Assembly (NCBI GenBank): GCA_933228895.1
Contig: OW121851.1
Location: 115,837,271 to 115,901,270 of the forward strand
Reading direction: 5' to 3'
Length of the DNA: 64,000 nt
Source: Platycnemis pennipes
Lineage: Eukaryota > Arthropoda > Insecta > Odonata > Platycnemididae
The notes beneath the pieces were generated by a model. That model saw nothing but the letters and a program-made list of their open reading frames with translations. It ran no database searches and was not told where the DNA came from. Both the position numbers and the translations under genes were made by a program. Shown piece by piece: positions 12,401 through 24,425 of this stretch; position 1 is the stretch's first letter; each line of letters starts with the position of its first letter.

Positions 12401-12925
12401 ATTTATGAGCTGAGTTTCGGTTGTTTGACTTTTATTAAACAAGGAAGGATATACATTTTGGTGTGATTTTGGTGCTAAGAATTAGAATATAATGAGATAT
12501 TTTTGCATGTTTGATTAACTTTGGGAAGATAATCAACAGCATAAAATGAGTAAAAAACATGGAAACATTTTGGGCCTTTAGGTTAGATTGGAGAAACTCC
12601 AAAATGTATTCTTATCTAGATGACATTGGAGAATTGGAATAAACAGTAATAGGGTTTGGAGTGTGATAAATATAATAATATGGAGTGAAATAATTATTTT
12701 CACGTACTCTTGTAGAAAAGTTTTTTTTCTGTTCTTTGTCCGAGCTGTTGGATTCATGTGGCCACTATGATCTTTATGTATCCCTTCCTTTGGTCCTCTT
12801 CTGTGCTGCAGATTTGTTGTTTATTCGTTCGGTCCAGAATAATCCTAATGCCCGAACAGTGCGTTTTCTCATGTGCCACATTTGTCCCTTTGTGTTACAT
12901 AATTGCCCCGTAGAATATTCAGCAA
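9481..12925. other. AT-rich intergenic stretch
   Basis: No gene can be supported. A 75-bp block at 10545-10619 has an acceptor-like CAG, an open frame and a strong GTAAGT donor, but no compatible partner exon was found. An open frame at 11070-11285 shows no known motif. Otherwise AT-rich sequence without recognised elements. Confidence 0.5.
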
Positions 12926-13027
12926 GATTCCCGCAGAGAAAAAATTCATTCACCTTGATCAGGATTCAAACCCAGATCCCCAAAATTCACTCAGAGTGCC
13001 TTAGCCAGTTAAGCATCCAAGGTGTCC
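12926..13027 (-). repeat. tRNA-derived SINE, family A, copy 1
   Basis: Read on the minus strand it has a Pol III A-box-like TAACTGGCTAAGGCACT and a B-box-like GGGTTTGAATCC in tRNA order, followed by a body containing GAATGAATTTTTTCTC. Two further copies sharing the body lie at 16832-16905 and 32848-32940. The tRNA-like head plus a shared non-tRNA body is the structure of a SINE rather than a tRNA gene. Confidence 0.6.
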
Positions 13028-13516
13028 ATTTTCCCTGTGAGTTGCTAAAGACGTTAAAGTAGGTAGATAGGTGTTAGTGAGGCGGACTGCTGTGGATAGA
13101 TTGTCTCAAAGTAGCTGTAATTGCGTGCTCTATGCCACCATCCACAGGGTTAATGTTGACACATTAAGGTGCTTACTTTTAGCAAATTCAAGGATTGTGA
13201 TCTAGGGACCAAAATCCTTAACCCTTTCGTGCTGGAGTCCTACGCGGGAAAAAGCTTTCCTTTCCACGGGTTCCTGTAGAATTTTTTTCCACTCCCTGTA
13301 CGAAGCTCTCTTGAAGCAAAGTTTCGAGCAGGTATATTTTTCCCCTACTTTGGGACTGGAAGCAGCGGGGTTCACGACTCTTTCCTCATCCACTGAGCAG
13401 AGATTATCTTCACGATTTTGGATATGAGAACCCACTGCAGCCTGTGTCCGCAGTCAACTATTTTTAATGCAATGATTTTTCTTAAATAAATAATAGTAAG
13501 ACTAAGTGCAAATTAA
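13028..13516. other. intergenic stretch before piggyBac element
   Basis: No gene. TTAACCCTTTCGTGC near 13215 resembles the end of a piggyBac-type element, but I could not find a convincing matching end. A minus-strand open frame (13202-13435) shows no known motif. Confidence 0.4.
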
Positions 13517-16082
13517 CCCTTATCCGGGCAAGGTGGGTCCAATGGACCGATTGCTATATATTAAAACTCGTAAAATGAAAACTATTCATTCAAAATCTTT
13601 GAATTTCCATGAATTTGTTAACACGTCATTAGTTTACCAGAAGAACTCTTAGATTTTGAAAATAAATCTTAGTTGGTGTTTTATAATAAATTGAAACTTT
13701 TTCACACCTAACCGGGCAAGCCGGGTCTGTTGGAACCTGTTTGCCCAGAACTTATTCTAATATGTGTTCCTCCATCATCTATGTGTTCCATCATCATCAG
13801 AACTTTTAATTGTAGCCACTATAGACATGGCATGCGTCTTCTGAATTCTAGTAACGACACTATGTAGGTAGAGTGTAATCCCATGTAAATACAATGAACA
13901 TAAGGTCACCCTGTTGATTCTTCAGTTTTTAAAGTAAGGGGAACCCCAAAGCAAGAGAATAAATGACTCTACTGATGAGTTCTTACAATCTATCCGCAGA
14001 ATTCAAGTAACGTTTACGGAGTAGTGGTGAGTAATTTTCATGACGATGGGTTTTATGAATTTTGCAATACTGGGTTTTGGATCTGCTTTGTATCTGAAGC
14101 TGTTGTTGTAATGAATACAACTACTGAAGCAATGTAGTTGAAAAAAATGTAGTGGGTATATGTTGGCTCTTCTCCTTGTGTTATGGCACATAATGTCTGA
14201 GCTCTCCTGCTTGGTGTGATTACCAGAAAGTACATGAAGACATTCACCAGTGGATTATGGATGAGTCCTCGCGATTGACACTCTTAGTTGATGATTCAGT
14301 AGTGGCTGACATAGTGCAGTTCACGAATCAGGAAGCTGAAAGGGTGAATGCAAGCAAAAAAGTAACGAATAGTTGGAAAACCTGCGATTCTATTGAAATT
14401 AGAGCATTTTTTGGTTTACTACTCTCTGCATGCCATCCCCAATCAAACCGTTAAAATTATGATGTTCTCTAAAGTTCATTGTATGGTCCTGCAATATTTG
14501 GAGCCACCATGGAACAATAGCGATTCAAATGTTTACTTTCGTTCATTCGGTTTGAAGATAAAACTACGCTATCCGTGTGTCATCGGAAATACAAATTTGC
14601 ACCAGTTCGGAAAGTTTGGGAAAAGCTTAATTCCAATTTTAGAAAATATTACTTACTGGGACCAAATATCACTAAATGAGCAGCTCATTCCAGGGTTAAT
14701 GCCCTTTCAAACAGTGCATGCCATCAAAACCAGACAAATATGGAATGAAAGTGTGGTAGGCTTCTGATGCAAAAACTTTTTATCCTCTCAACTCTCTGCC
14801 TTACCTGGGAAAATAGGGAGGGGAGAGAGCATTGCCAGAGTTGGGTCATAGAGGTGTGCTGCAGCTTACTGAGCCATACCAACTGACCAATAGGAATGTA
14901 ACATGTGACAATTATTTCGCAGATATGGAGCTTGCCCAGAATATTATACACCATGGACTCACCCTGGTTGGAACTGTTAGAGAAAATGAACGATTTATTC
15001 CAAATAATTTCCAAGCAAGTAAATATTGTGCAGCTGGTTCCTCACTGTTTCGCTGTACCACAAATAGAATGTTAGTTTCATACATACCAAAGATAAGGAG
15101 ATCAGTTGTACTTCTATCTACCATGCATCATACGAACAGAATAATTGCGGAGGCCGGTAATAAAAGGGAAATAATTGTTCACTACAACTGCACTAAAGGT
15201 TGAGTGGATTCACTAGATCAGTTAGTGCATGCTTACATGTGTAAAAGGAGCACAAATCGATGGCCTTTTGCATTTTTTATGAATGGTCTAGATGTAAGTG
15301 GGGTTGCAGCTTTTGTTGTTTGGAAAGAAACTATTCCCAATCGGAATACTGGTGAACATAATGCCAGAAGATTATTTATGGTATCTGTGGCCGAAAGTCA
15401 TGTTCAGCCGAACATTACAAGAAGGCCTTCCTTGGGTTTATCAAGGAATATAAAATCAGTGAAGGAACTTTATGATGGAGGAGGAAGTGGAACATCTCAA
15501 GCATCTGATTCGGGAGCAATTACAAAAAAGAGATGCTACATTTGCCCGTCTTCAAAAAATCGTTAAGCAGCATCAAAGGTGCAATGCATAAAAAAATCGG
15601 TGTGCAATGAACATAGTGAAGCAAACCCTGTCTGTAAGAAGTGTAAAAGGTACTAGTGGGCCACAGAATGTATAACTGGTTGCTAAACTTCTTATAAGTT
15701 TTACAATTGTAGTTGCATTTTTACGTTCGATATCAGTCTTGATTACAATTCAAAGGATTTTATGTGTTACAATTATGTTTTTAGTTATATTTTCTATATA
15801 TTTAATATGTATTTCCTTAAAATAAATTTAACAAAAAAACCTGTCTTTATTTAAGTAATTATGTTGAGAAACCTTAGGCCTTATTCTGCCAATCAACAAG
15901 TATTTTTTCAGTATTCATTGTTATAAATTTTTTTAAAGAGACAATTAGACTATTAATTAGTAATAATGATAATCACCGAATATTTTCGAGTGAGAAAAGT
16001 ACTGCATTGTATAGAACACACAAAAATTAACAATATTGGCCCGCCTGGATACTTTATTCAATATAACGTGCCCAGATAAGGT
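13517..16082 (+). mobile_element. piggyBac-like DNA transposon, decayed
   Basis: About 2.57 kb. The left end is TTAA followed by CCCTTATCCGGGCA (13513-13530). The right end reads GCCCAGATAAGG then TTTGA, the degenerate reverse complement, with TTAA mutated to TTGA. A second TIR-like block, CCTAACCGGGCAAGCCGGGT, at about 13708 gives a subterminal repeat. Inside lies a disrupted piggyBac transposase on the plus strand. TTAA duplication and ends beginning CCC are hallmarks of the superfamily. The element is inactive by its broken frame. Confidence 0.8.
14257..15640 (+). pseudogene. piggyBac transposase (DDE_Tnp_1_7) pseudogene
   Basis: Homology is spread over several frames. In order: an N-terminal piece with IEIRAFFGLLLSA; a middle piece readable in a shifted frame (VRKVWEKLNS near 14600); NEQLIPGLMPFQ; then a long block with NVTCDNYFADMEL and TLVGTVRENERFIP; then VDSLDQLVHAY and NRWPFAFFMNGLDVSG; and a C-terminal Cys-rich RCYICPSSK. 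In the family the catalytic Asp residues sit in D-E-x-L, CDN and VDxLDQ. Here the first is Asn (NEQL), the second and third remain. An in-frame TGA at about 15202 replaces the Gly just before VDSLDQ, and a TAA interrupts the Cys-rich tail near 15564. At least one earlier frame change is present. It is a dead copy. Confidence 0.85.
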
Positions 16083-17186
16083 TTGATACAGAAATTAATT
16101 CCTGTTGTTATTAATACCATTTAGAGCGTTTAAATGAAATTCTACTGTTAATATTTAGATATCTAGCACAATAGACATTATATCAATAGTTATAATAATA
16201 AATATTTTGTGTGGTTACACACTCGGAGACGATTCTGCGCATATTCCAACCATATCCTTGTTTTATATAAAACATTTCTTTGGTGCTCTACCTTCATCAG
16301 CAATCATCTTTAAGGAAATATATTCACAGTGGTAGTGCGAGATAGATTTTTCCGCAGAGCAGTTATTTCTTGAACCTCCTGGACTTTCTGGACTGGATTT
16401 CTAGAACCTGGAACTCTGTTAATAATAACATTAGACCTCCATTAAAATTTTCTAAGACTAAAAATAACAAAAAGAATAAACTTCCTGTGCTAAATATCAT
16501 GTAAATTAAACATATTTTTTCTGATTGTTCCATTCTATAAATAAACAAGAAGGTAAGAGGCTGGTGCTGCAAAGAAAGGTCCAGATAATCCCCCCCTATA
16601 AGCTGAGGAAGGGTCCTCAGACCCACAAGGTAGGATCCTTAATGACACCTTGGACCTTTTATGCCTACCTGTCCCCAATGATGTTTTAAGATGCCGTTCA
16701 TTCTCTTGCGTAGAAAAATCTGCGGTGTTTATAAACAGCGTTCGTTCACAGGGGTGAAAATTCTGCGGTGTTTATAAACTGTGTTCATAGCAAAAGAGTT
16801 AATGAAGTTTCTTGATGATATACTCAATAGCAAGATTTCCATGGAGAAAAAAATCATTCAGGTTGCCAAGCCTGAGCATTACCAACCTGGCCACCATGGC
16901 TGGCTGATAGTGCATCTTACTTAAACTTCTGTGCCTTATTGTGAAATTGTATATGGTGCATTATTGTTGCTGTAATATTTGCAATTGATATAAAAACATG
17001 GAAAATAATAATCTAATCCCTCTATTTTATGAGAATTTTCTAGTATCTTTGATGCTGATCACTGCTTCATAACCTTACTCTGTGAGAAAGTAGAATTGGG
17101 GATCTCATTGATGCATACATTGAGAAATAAATAGGTGTAGCCTTATCTTCTTTCTTGCTTCTTCTTAAAATATTGTCTCTTTTTAA
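16083..17186. other. intergenic stretch with short tandem repeat
   Basis: No gene. A roughly 45-bp unit containing TCTGCGGTGTTTATAAAC occurs twice in tandem at about 16709-16798. A SINE family A copy follows at 16832-16905. The rest is AT-rich. Confidence 0.5.
16832..16905 (-). repeat. SINE family A, copy 2 (body fragment)
   Basis: Shares TTCCATGGAGAAAAAAATCA with the copies at 12.93 kb and 32.85 kb; the tRNA-like head is strongly decayed. Confidence 0.45.
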
Positions 17187-17448
17187 CCCTAGAGTGGTGA
17201 TGCCCGGTCTCACAGACCGAAGGTTTAATCTTATTGGTGACGCTCGCGAAATACCTATATAATGTTCCAGTTTATGCTCTTGTTCTTCCGGTATATGAAC
17301 CATTGTATGAATCATTTGAATTTTGTTATTTAAAGATAATTCAAGTAAATACTCGTGTAACCTTCCAAAAAAAAACCCAGTGTCCATATTGGTTCAGGAG
17401 ACTGACATCACCACTCATGTCCCAAAAATCCACGTCACCACCGTAGGG
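17187..17448. mobile_element. piggyBac-type MITE, 262 bp, intact TTAA sites
   Basis: Flanked on both sides by TTAA (17183-17186 and 17449-17452). The ends are CCCTAGAGTGGTGATG and, reverse complemented at the right, CCCTACGGTGGTGACG (13 of 16 match). There is no transposase. The TIR differs from the 13.5-kb element, so it belongs to a different piggyBac-like family. Confidence 0.75.
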
Positions 17449-17452
17449 TTAA

Positions 17453-20400
17453 CTGGATATTAGTCCTACTCATAAGTGGGGGTTGCTAGTTATCTTTCAG
17501 TCTTTTTGGCAGTCTTACTATCAGTCTTCTGCCACTGGGGACGTTCTCTGACGATGTGGGGGTTCTCTGTCATTCTTCCAACATGGTTATCCAGTGTCTT
17601 TTCTGCTCTCTTACCCATCTAACAAATTCATTCTCTTTTACTGCCTTTACTGCTGTTTCTTTTTCTGCCCAGGAAAAGAAAAGTAGAATCCATTCAAAGC
17701 AGTGCTGTCTTGCTTCTGTTTTTTGCAAATTGATGGAATATTGGCATTATCTCACTTGGATTATTTTGTTCACCATGTAAAAAGGGTCTGTGATAGGTTA
17801 CAATAGAGGACTTTTATGTTTAGAACCTTCGGCTGGCCAAGGTTCACATTTTTATTTCATTTTGCTCTTTTGCATTGCGCTTTGTATGTAATTAAATTGG
17901 TCTTAAGTAAATATTCTGGCCTAGCACTTGAATCATAGACCCTATTGATTGGACTGGTCAAACTAGATATTGTATTAGTTCCCATTGTTTTCTTAACCCC
18001 ATATGGTACTCAATCACAGCCCAATGCTTTCTTTTCCTTTGGATCTCAAATCACCTTTTCCACTTCACATATTTATATCTTTGGTCTTTTACACTCTTCA
18101 TCATGCTCACCTTTCAGCACCAGCATTGTATGATCAGCCAAATCTTATAATTACTCTACATGCATAACCCATACCTATACTTTTTATTCACTTCCATGTT
18201 TGACGTCATCTTTCCATGTTTATTTAATACATATTCCTTGTCTGCTTATTTTACTTGGTTCCCTTCTTGTTAGATTATTCCAGTTCTTTTATGTCCTCAC
18301 CTTGTTTCTGGTTTCAGCTCTCTCCAACCAGAATTCATCATTAAGTTTTCTATACTGTCTTCATCCTTCTTAGAATTTTTTGTCTTTTTTTGTTTTTTTT
18401 TGTTTTTCTCTTTTCTAAGTACATATATCCATTTTATCTGATAAAATGGATGGACTCTGTAATCCACTATTTCTCATTCTTGTGTATGTAATTGCACTCA
18501 TTTATATTTTTTTGACATATCCTATTCATCATGAAAATGCAGACACAGGATTAACATTAAATATATTTGTTAATTTTCTTCATCACAAATCCTATGCCAA
18601 TGTATATTGGCATTTGGTTAGTAAAAATATCCTTTTCACTGTTCCATTTTCTTCCTCCAGCAGCAGCCATTAGCGTTGTGTTTCGAATAGTATCCCATTC
18701 CTGTTATATCATCATTCAGTCATGAATTCTCAGTTTTTTTCAGTATTTTTTGTATTACTGTTTTGTCCTAGGCCTAAGGATTCTCAGCATAATTACTTGA
18801 ATAAAGACCTTCAAACTTTGCAACATCTCATTTTCTCATCTACTTACTTTTACCAATAGCATCATACAGTTCACAGGAGGGCTATGTTCTTTTTTGTTTT
18901 TTCTGTAATTTCATATTGTTCCATGCAAAAAGTTGTCTTTTCTTACATCATAACCTTTCTTCCCTTTGAGCTTGTGTAATTCGAAGTGTAATTTTCCTTA
19001 AAAATAGTATGTAAAGTAATAATTCAATTGATGCAAATGGATAGACTGCATTTATTTTCCAACACCAAAAAGTATGAAAAATATATGTAACTTTCATTCT
19101 ATGGTAATCTTCTTGACACTCTCAATATGTGGTAGTAGTTACTGCCTACCTTCTGGTATTATCTCTTTGTCATTACTTCTATAGTTTTCCGAATATGGCC
19201 CAATTGTTGGTGTGAAATTGTATGTAGTGGAGTCCTGAAATAAGCGATGCTGTTTTTGAAACTAAGCTCAGATTTGTCCTTCTAGATTTTCATAAGCCTT
19301 TCATTTTATGATACAAATTTCAAATTAATTTTTAAAAATTATCAAATAATCACATTTCTAGTTGAAACAAGCTAGTTTTGTAAGTCTTGATATCTCCTTT
19401 CTTACTTCTCATTTTCTTCTCCCAAGGTGAAAATTTTGAAATTCATGAACAGTTTATTGTTGAATAGACGTGCAGAGAATAAGCTTATGGTAAATGTTCT
19501 TAATTTTGAAGCTTACAGTTAATTTTTTCCAGTGTGAAGCCTGACAGTGTATTTGTTATCTCTGTGTCTTCATTACTATTATTGGGATTTATCACTCATA
19601 CAAAGTTTTTTCAAAGAGAACTCTACTTCTTACTTTTCTACATTTCCTCCACCTATTTCTCCCTTCTGCCTTCCCCTAATCTAACATATTTTAATGTGTC
19701 TATAAATGGGGGAGAAATTTTGTTTCACCTGAGAAGTAGATACCCAGGATGTGAATTGCATTGATTAAAATGAATCAGCGTGTGTCAGGAGGTGGACTGT
19801 TGACCATAATGTGAGGCAGATATTGATTTTTTTAAATTTAAAATTTAATACGGTAGTTAAAGGACTAAATGCAGTAACGTATAAACAGTTATCACTTGGT
19901 TCGATATTAGCAAACAAACCAAAAGCTTCAGAAAAGTTTGCAATCAATTACTGCTTCCTTACCTTAGCAGTAGTGGTTTTGGGGTGGGTATAGGTATGAT
20001 TGTAGACCCTCAGATATGAGAATTAATGAGAGATGACAACTTTGAAGAAAAATTAAATGACTGAAAAGACTTCTCAGGTTTATTTCAAATATTGGGTGAA
20101 AGATTTCACGAAGAAAAAGATCCTGTCCTAAGGTTCTTGTGGATCAGTTGCTAGTGAAAATTTATTCTCTTTAGGCTGTAAAACCTGTAAAAATTCACTT
20201 CCTCAATTCCCATATGGCTTTCTTTCTGGAAAATCTTGGTTATGTTAGTGGTGAACGTAGTGAATACCTCCACCAAGGAATTTCAAGCATCGAAAAAAAT
20301 TATTAGGCAAGGTAAATTGCATGTATGTTTGCATACTAAAGCTGTTATTTAAAATGGGACCTTCTGGTGGCAAAATATTCCAGAAATTCTTCATCAGTCA

Positions 20401-20468
20401 CCTTTTAGTTAAGTTGTTTCTTGTTTAATTTTTTTAGGTTGCATGAAATTTGGAATTTTCAATTACAA
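17453..20468. other. AT-rich intergenic stretch
   Basis: About 3 kb without supported genes. A perfect CRE palindrome TGACGTCA occurs at 18201-18208, and a T-rich low-complexity tract lies at about 18376-18412. Open frames here are short and follow base composition. Confidence 0.5.
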
Positions 20469-20967
20469 CAGGGTTCATACCGGTCAGAAAAGTTTAGGGA
20501 AGTCATGAAAATGTCAGGGAAATAAAAATCTGGAGTGGAAGTCATGGAAATGTCAGGCAAAATTTTGATTATGGTCGGGGAAAAACTCAAGAGGCACATC
20601 AAAAAGATGAAAATCGTGGTTGAACACACGGAGCGTTGCTGCGGCCGAGTGGCGAGGTGCGCATTTTGTAGCTACCAACTTGCCGTCCTGGCTGGGCAGC
20701 ATGGGGTAGTGCCGACTTCATGCTCGCTCAGGCTCGGAATCTGGCTGCTTGGTCAGCCTGTCCATTGTTTTGTTTTTAAATTTTGACTGGAATACGTTAC
20801 TTTCCTGGAATAAATAAACTTTATTCCACAATGTACCTTGCTGCATTTTTCCATAAAATCCTTATATAAGACTGCTTTGCCATTGATATAAAGTCATTTC
20901 AAAAATTAGGACTGGAAATCAGGGAAAAGTCAGGGAAATTGAAAATGGAAAGTTGGTATGAACCCTG
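20469..20967. mobile_element. hAT-like MITE, 499 bp
   Basis: Begins CAGGGTTCATACC and ends with its perfect 13-bp reverse complement. It is flanked by a 5-bp direct duplication TACAA (20464-20468 and 20968-20972). Subterminal regions carry several GTCAGGGAAA-type repeats. CAGGG-type ends with 5-8 bp duplications are typical of hAT superfamily elements. No transposase frame is present, so it is non-autonomous. Confidence 0.78.
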
Positions 20968-20972
20968 TACAA

Positions 20973-22048
20973 GTCACTAGAAACCTTGTATGATGAGGAA
21001 GATGTTGGTCATATTTGAATGCAGCACAGAAATTAATGAGAAGATAAGCCAATAGACCTCTTGGGACTTTTTTTAATCTTACTACAGAGTTTAATCATCA
21101 CTTTGGTTTTTTCTTTGGATAATAATCATCCCATTCTCCATACTCTTTTTCTGTTTAACAATGGCTGTAGTCCATTGCCTGCCTGACTGAGTGAGTGGTG
21201 ATACTCAATCTACTCAATAAAAATGTCCCCCAAATTGCTTCCTTTCTTACTTCAATCTCCTTCTGATCCTCCAACCATTTCTTACATCTTTGAGACCCTG
21301 ATGATAATGGGTAACCTTGTCTCACTCCTCCCTATTTGGCTTCCCCCCTTGCTAATTTGATGTCTACTCCAACCTATTTTATCTGAGCATTGAATAAATT
21401 CCCAGAGATCCATCCTTACGTTACTTCCTTATTTCTGCCATACCTTTTCTGATCTGCTAGAAAAAATCATATCTTTTACACGATAAATGCAAATATGGAA
21501 TTTTGAGGAAAAACTATGTTTTCTTAACTAATATTGTAATGAAAAATTTAATCCTATTTTCTATGACTGTCAAGATACGAAGTATTTCAATGAAACTTCC
21601 ATGGTCAAAGCAGATAATACTAGATTTTTTGCGTGGGAATTAGAAGATACTTCAAATTTTTTAACACACTCAATGCAGATGCCTTGAGTTCAAGGCATGC
21701 CACACTACCCTGCGATGCAGATGGAAGGAATCATGTTAAGGCATTAAGTGTGCTGAAACCAAAATGTGGCTATTTAGGTTATTTGCCTGATGGATACTTA
21801 CCTAATTTTTTTGCTGCTGATCTTTCCAGAGTTGTAGTTCATAAACATTCAATTAAAAGAATTTACCGTTGTAATTATCTTTTTTTGTTTGTCATAATTT
21901 TGATGCCTGGGCAGATTTTGTAGGATTTGTATCATCCTGAAAATAGAGCCTTCATGGTGTCCAAGTTGTGAATTTGTATGGTGGAAACAAGATGTACTTT
22001 GATCAGAGGAGTTTGTATTGATAGGTATATAGGTAATAGATAACTTAC
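20973..22048. other. intergenic stretch with small palindromic repeat
   Basis: At about 21658-21763 the segment starts TTAACACACTCAATGC and ends GCATTAAGTGTGCTGAA, an imperfect inverted pair around an internal palindrome (GCCTTGAGTTCAAGGC), possibly a tiny piggyBac-type MITE. Nothing else recognised. Confidence 0.45.
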
Positions 22049-22135
22049 CTTCCTTTGAGGACACTGGCCACTTTCTTTGACAAGCTCTTTGTTCAAGCTT
22101 TCTTTGACAAGCTCTCTCTTCTTTTTTTCATCCAT
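22049..22135 (-). CDS. possible first coding exon, unknown gene
   Basis: On the minus strand an ATG at 22135 in a fair context (CTACAATGG) opens 29 codons rich in Lys and Glu, with an internal repeat (ELVKES twice, from a duplicated segment), ending exactly at a strong donor AAG|GTAAGT. I do not recognise the peptide and found no matching downstream exon. It could be the start of a minus-strand gene in 9-22 kb, or an alternative upstream start of metro, but its phase 0 end does not fit the known L27 exon directly. It may also be chance. Confidence 0.22.
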
Positions 22136-22424
22136 TGTAGCACTTCTTCAATTAATAAATTCATACTAGTCTCCATATCCTCAAATCTACCATAAGAGAG
22201 CTCAATCCATACCATATCTACCATTAGAGAGCACAATAGGCAGCATAGCAAAGGGATAGGATAAGGATAGGTGAAATATTGTCAGAGTAGTCTGTAGTGC
22301 ATGATGCATGTATTAACAACCAATAATCCCTTTCTTATTATGTAGATATGTACTAACCATCTAGCTGCTTGTGACCATAATATCCAGCATGTCTCCATTA
22401 AATATCCTGGTTGCATGTCAATAG

Positions 22425-22575
22425 TGCATGTTTGGTGATCTTCACCCCCTGCCACACACCCTTGTGGTGGCTCGCAGGGTATTCATCTAAATCTACATAA
22501 TACCTTGCAAGCCACCATAAAGGTGTGTGGCAGGGGGTGAACTCTCACCAAACATGCACTACATATCATGCATAA
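22425..22575. repeat. large near-perfect palindrome of two LINE 3' ends
   Basis: The arms (about 22425-22487 and 22512-22575) are reverse complements with few mismatches, from GTGCATGTTTGGTGA through CACCCCCTGCCACACACC to CAGGGTATT. The centre carries an ATCTAAATCTAC segment that reads as an ATGTAGATTTAGATG tail on the minus strand. Each arm is a copy of the LINE 3' end also seen at 6.8 kb, meeting tail to tail. Confidence 0.8.
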
Positions 22576-22975
22576 AAAAGGATTAGTATTTATAACTGTT
22601 CTAAACTACACTTAAAAAAAGATAAAAATAGCAAAGTATACATGCAAAAACATGCTGTTAGTTGGGTTAGCTTTAAGTCCTTATACCAACATGCCGCTAC
22701 CAATGTTATCCATTGCTACACTCGTACTGGATATATTTACCGTTGTTCATATCCCTAATAGTACGAGGAAAAAAGGACATTTTGAATCTGTCAGTTCGGC
22801 AATCAATTTCTCTAATTTTGTGATTATGGTCCAGTCTACCATAGTAAGTTGGGGTCCGCAAAATATTTTTAACATCATCACTGAAAATATGGTCTTGGAA
22901 TTTATTTAAGAGATTAAGTCTAAATTTCAACCTGCAATCTGACAATGATTCCCAATTTAATTCATTTAATAGACT
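22490..22975 (-). mobile_element. 5'-truncated non-LTR retrotransposon, 3' end
   Basis: Minus strand. An open segment at 22706-22975 encodes the C-terminus of a LINE ORF2: LNELNWESL, SDDVKNILRTPTYYGR, and DRFKMSFFPRTIRDMNN. SFFPRTIRDWN-type endings are typical of the C-terminus of CR1/Jockey-group reverse-transcriptase polyproteins. A 3' UTR follows, ending in the palindrome arm and a GTAGAT-type tail. It is 5'-truncated, abutting at 22978-22999 an oppositely oriented GTATTATGTAGATGTAGATG tail of another copy. Confidence 0.75.
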
Positions 22976-22999
22976 GGTGTATTATGTAGATGTAGATGA

Positions 23000-23940
23000 A
23001 ATCTAGGAACCCACATGGTCAGAAAGAATCACGGAAATGGCTAAATGCATACCTATGGATATTTTTTTAAAAAATCCTGCATATAACCCTTTTTCTGAAC
23101 TACTAAACATTTTGCAGAGAAATTTAACCTTTCGAGGGTGAAAACCAGCTGGTTATAGGCAAAAGCAAAAACCTGGTGGCCGTGAGGATAAGCTTTGAAA
23201 GCGACAATTTATTTAAATTTCTTCATCATTGCAATCTCTGAGGTAGGAAGTATGCAGAACTAAGGAAGAACATCATCTGAATAATAGGTGTCATGGGAAA
23301 AAATTATGTCCATATAAACCTGTACGGTAGACCTTCCCTAGTCGAAAATTAAAATTAATAATTGCAATCACGGTGAAATAGCTGTTCAAAAACTGGTGTC
23401 CACTTAATTATGTTATGTTCTTATTGCATGTGATAAAATATTTGTTTAAATTGATATGCAAAATGTATCTACAAAATATATTATTTTTCTTAAGCTGCAC
23501 AGTTTGCGAATATATATCACATACTAATCTCTTTCGTTTCAACGTCATCATCAGTAGTATGCCTGTCTCACCCTTAAAGGCACCTCAGACCAGAAGGAAA
23601 AGTGCAAGGATGGGAATGGGAAGGTGAGGAGAAAGGATGGAGGGAAACCCGGTGTTGATAATAGCCTTCTCGTAATGAAAGGTGCCAAGGGCAGAGCAGC
23701 TTTATGTCCCATGTTATGGAAACAGTACTGAACTCAGAATATTAATTACACAGCTTCCATGTAAGATTCCAATTAAATTCTGTCGGGATTCGAACTAGGT
23801 TTCTAAGTGTGGGTAGCCGGCTGAGTAGGTGGAGTATTCTTGCTTCCTCCTTCATCTCTTCTGATTCATTGTTTGCCCGCTTCATGAATGTTTACAGTTG
23901 TACTTTTAAAAATCTCTGATTTTCCTAATGCCCTGATTCT
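23000..23940. other. intergenic stretch with tRNA-like repeat
   Basis: No gene recognised. On the minus strand 23780-23835 contains CTAGTTCGAATCCCGAC (B-box-like) downstream of GCCGGCTACCC, a probable decayed tRNA-derived SINE head. Confidence 0.45.
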
Positions 23941-24425
23941 AGGTACCTATCCCAGGCCGAGATTAGTTATTCCCTTGATGAATTAAATGAGTATTTCACT
24001 GGCGCCAATTCCACCAACTATTTAGAAAGTATAATTAAAATTTATCCACTTCCTTTTAATAATGAATCATTTTACTTAAATATATCACACCAGATTCCCT
24101 GAATTGGTTTCTCAGGAGATCGAAATCGAATTCTGTGGTAGTAGATGACATACCTTTGGACTTCATTCTGAAAGGTAAAAATATTATCTCCCTAATTATG
24201 ATAGAAATCTTTATTTTTTCATTGTCAACGTCAACCTATCCAAGTATCTGGAAATTAGCAATAATTACCCCAATAAAGAAGACTAAAATCCCCTCCTCCC
24301 ATGGCGACTATCGCCTTTTTTCACTTTTTATAGGCTTTCAAAGGTCCTTGAAAGAATAGTTCGTAATCAGGTGTGTGAGAATCTAAACACTCATAATAAG
24401 TTCGATCTGAGAGTATTTCATGTAT
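23941..24425 (+). mobile_element. non-LTR reverse-transcriptase fragment
   Basis: Plus strand, two frames separated by a frameshift near a TGA at 24100. The first frame carries AEISYSLDELNEYFTG and SFYLNISHQIP. The second carries KSNSVVVDDIPLDFIL, then TSTYPSIWKLAIITPIKKTK and SSHGDYRLFSLF, which match the thumb-proximal start of a LINE reverse transcriptase (SNSVGxDxIP, FPxSWKxAxxxPIxK, DYRPISLL in active copies). The catalytic FADD region is absent. A decayed internal fragment. Confidence 0.75.

Noticed and set aside
13215..13235. TTAACCC-type end upstream of the piggyBac element
   Set aside because: No matching reverse-complement end with TTAA found; too weak to call a second element.
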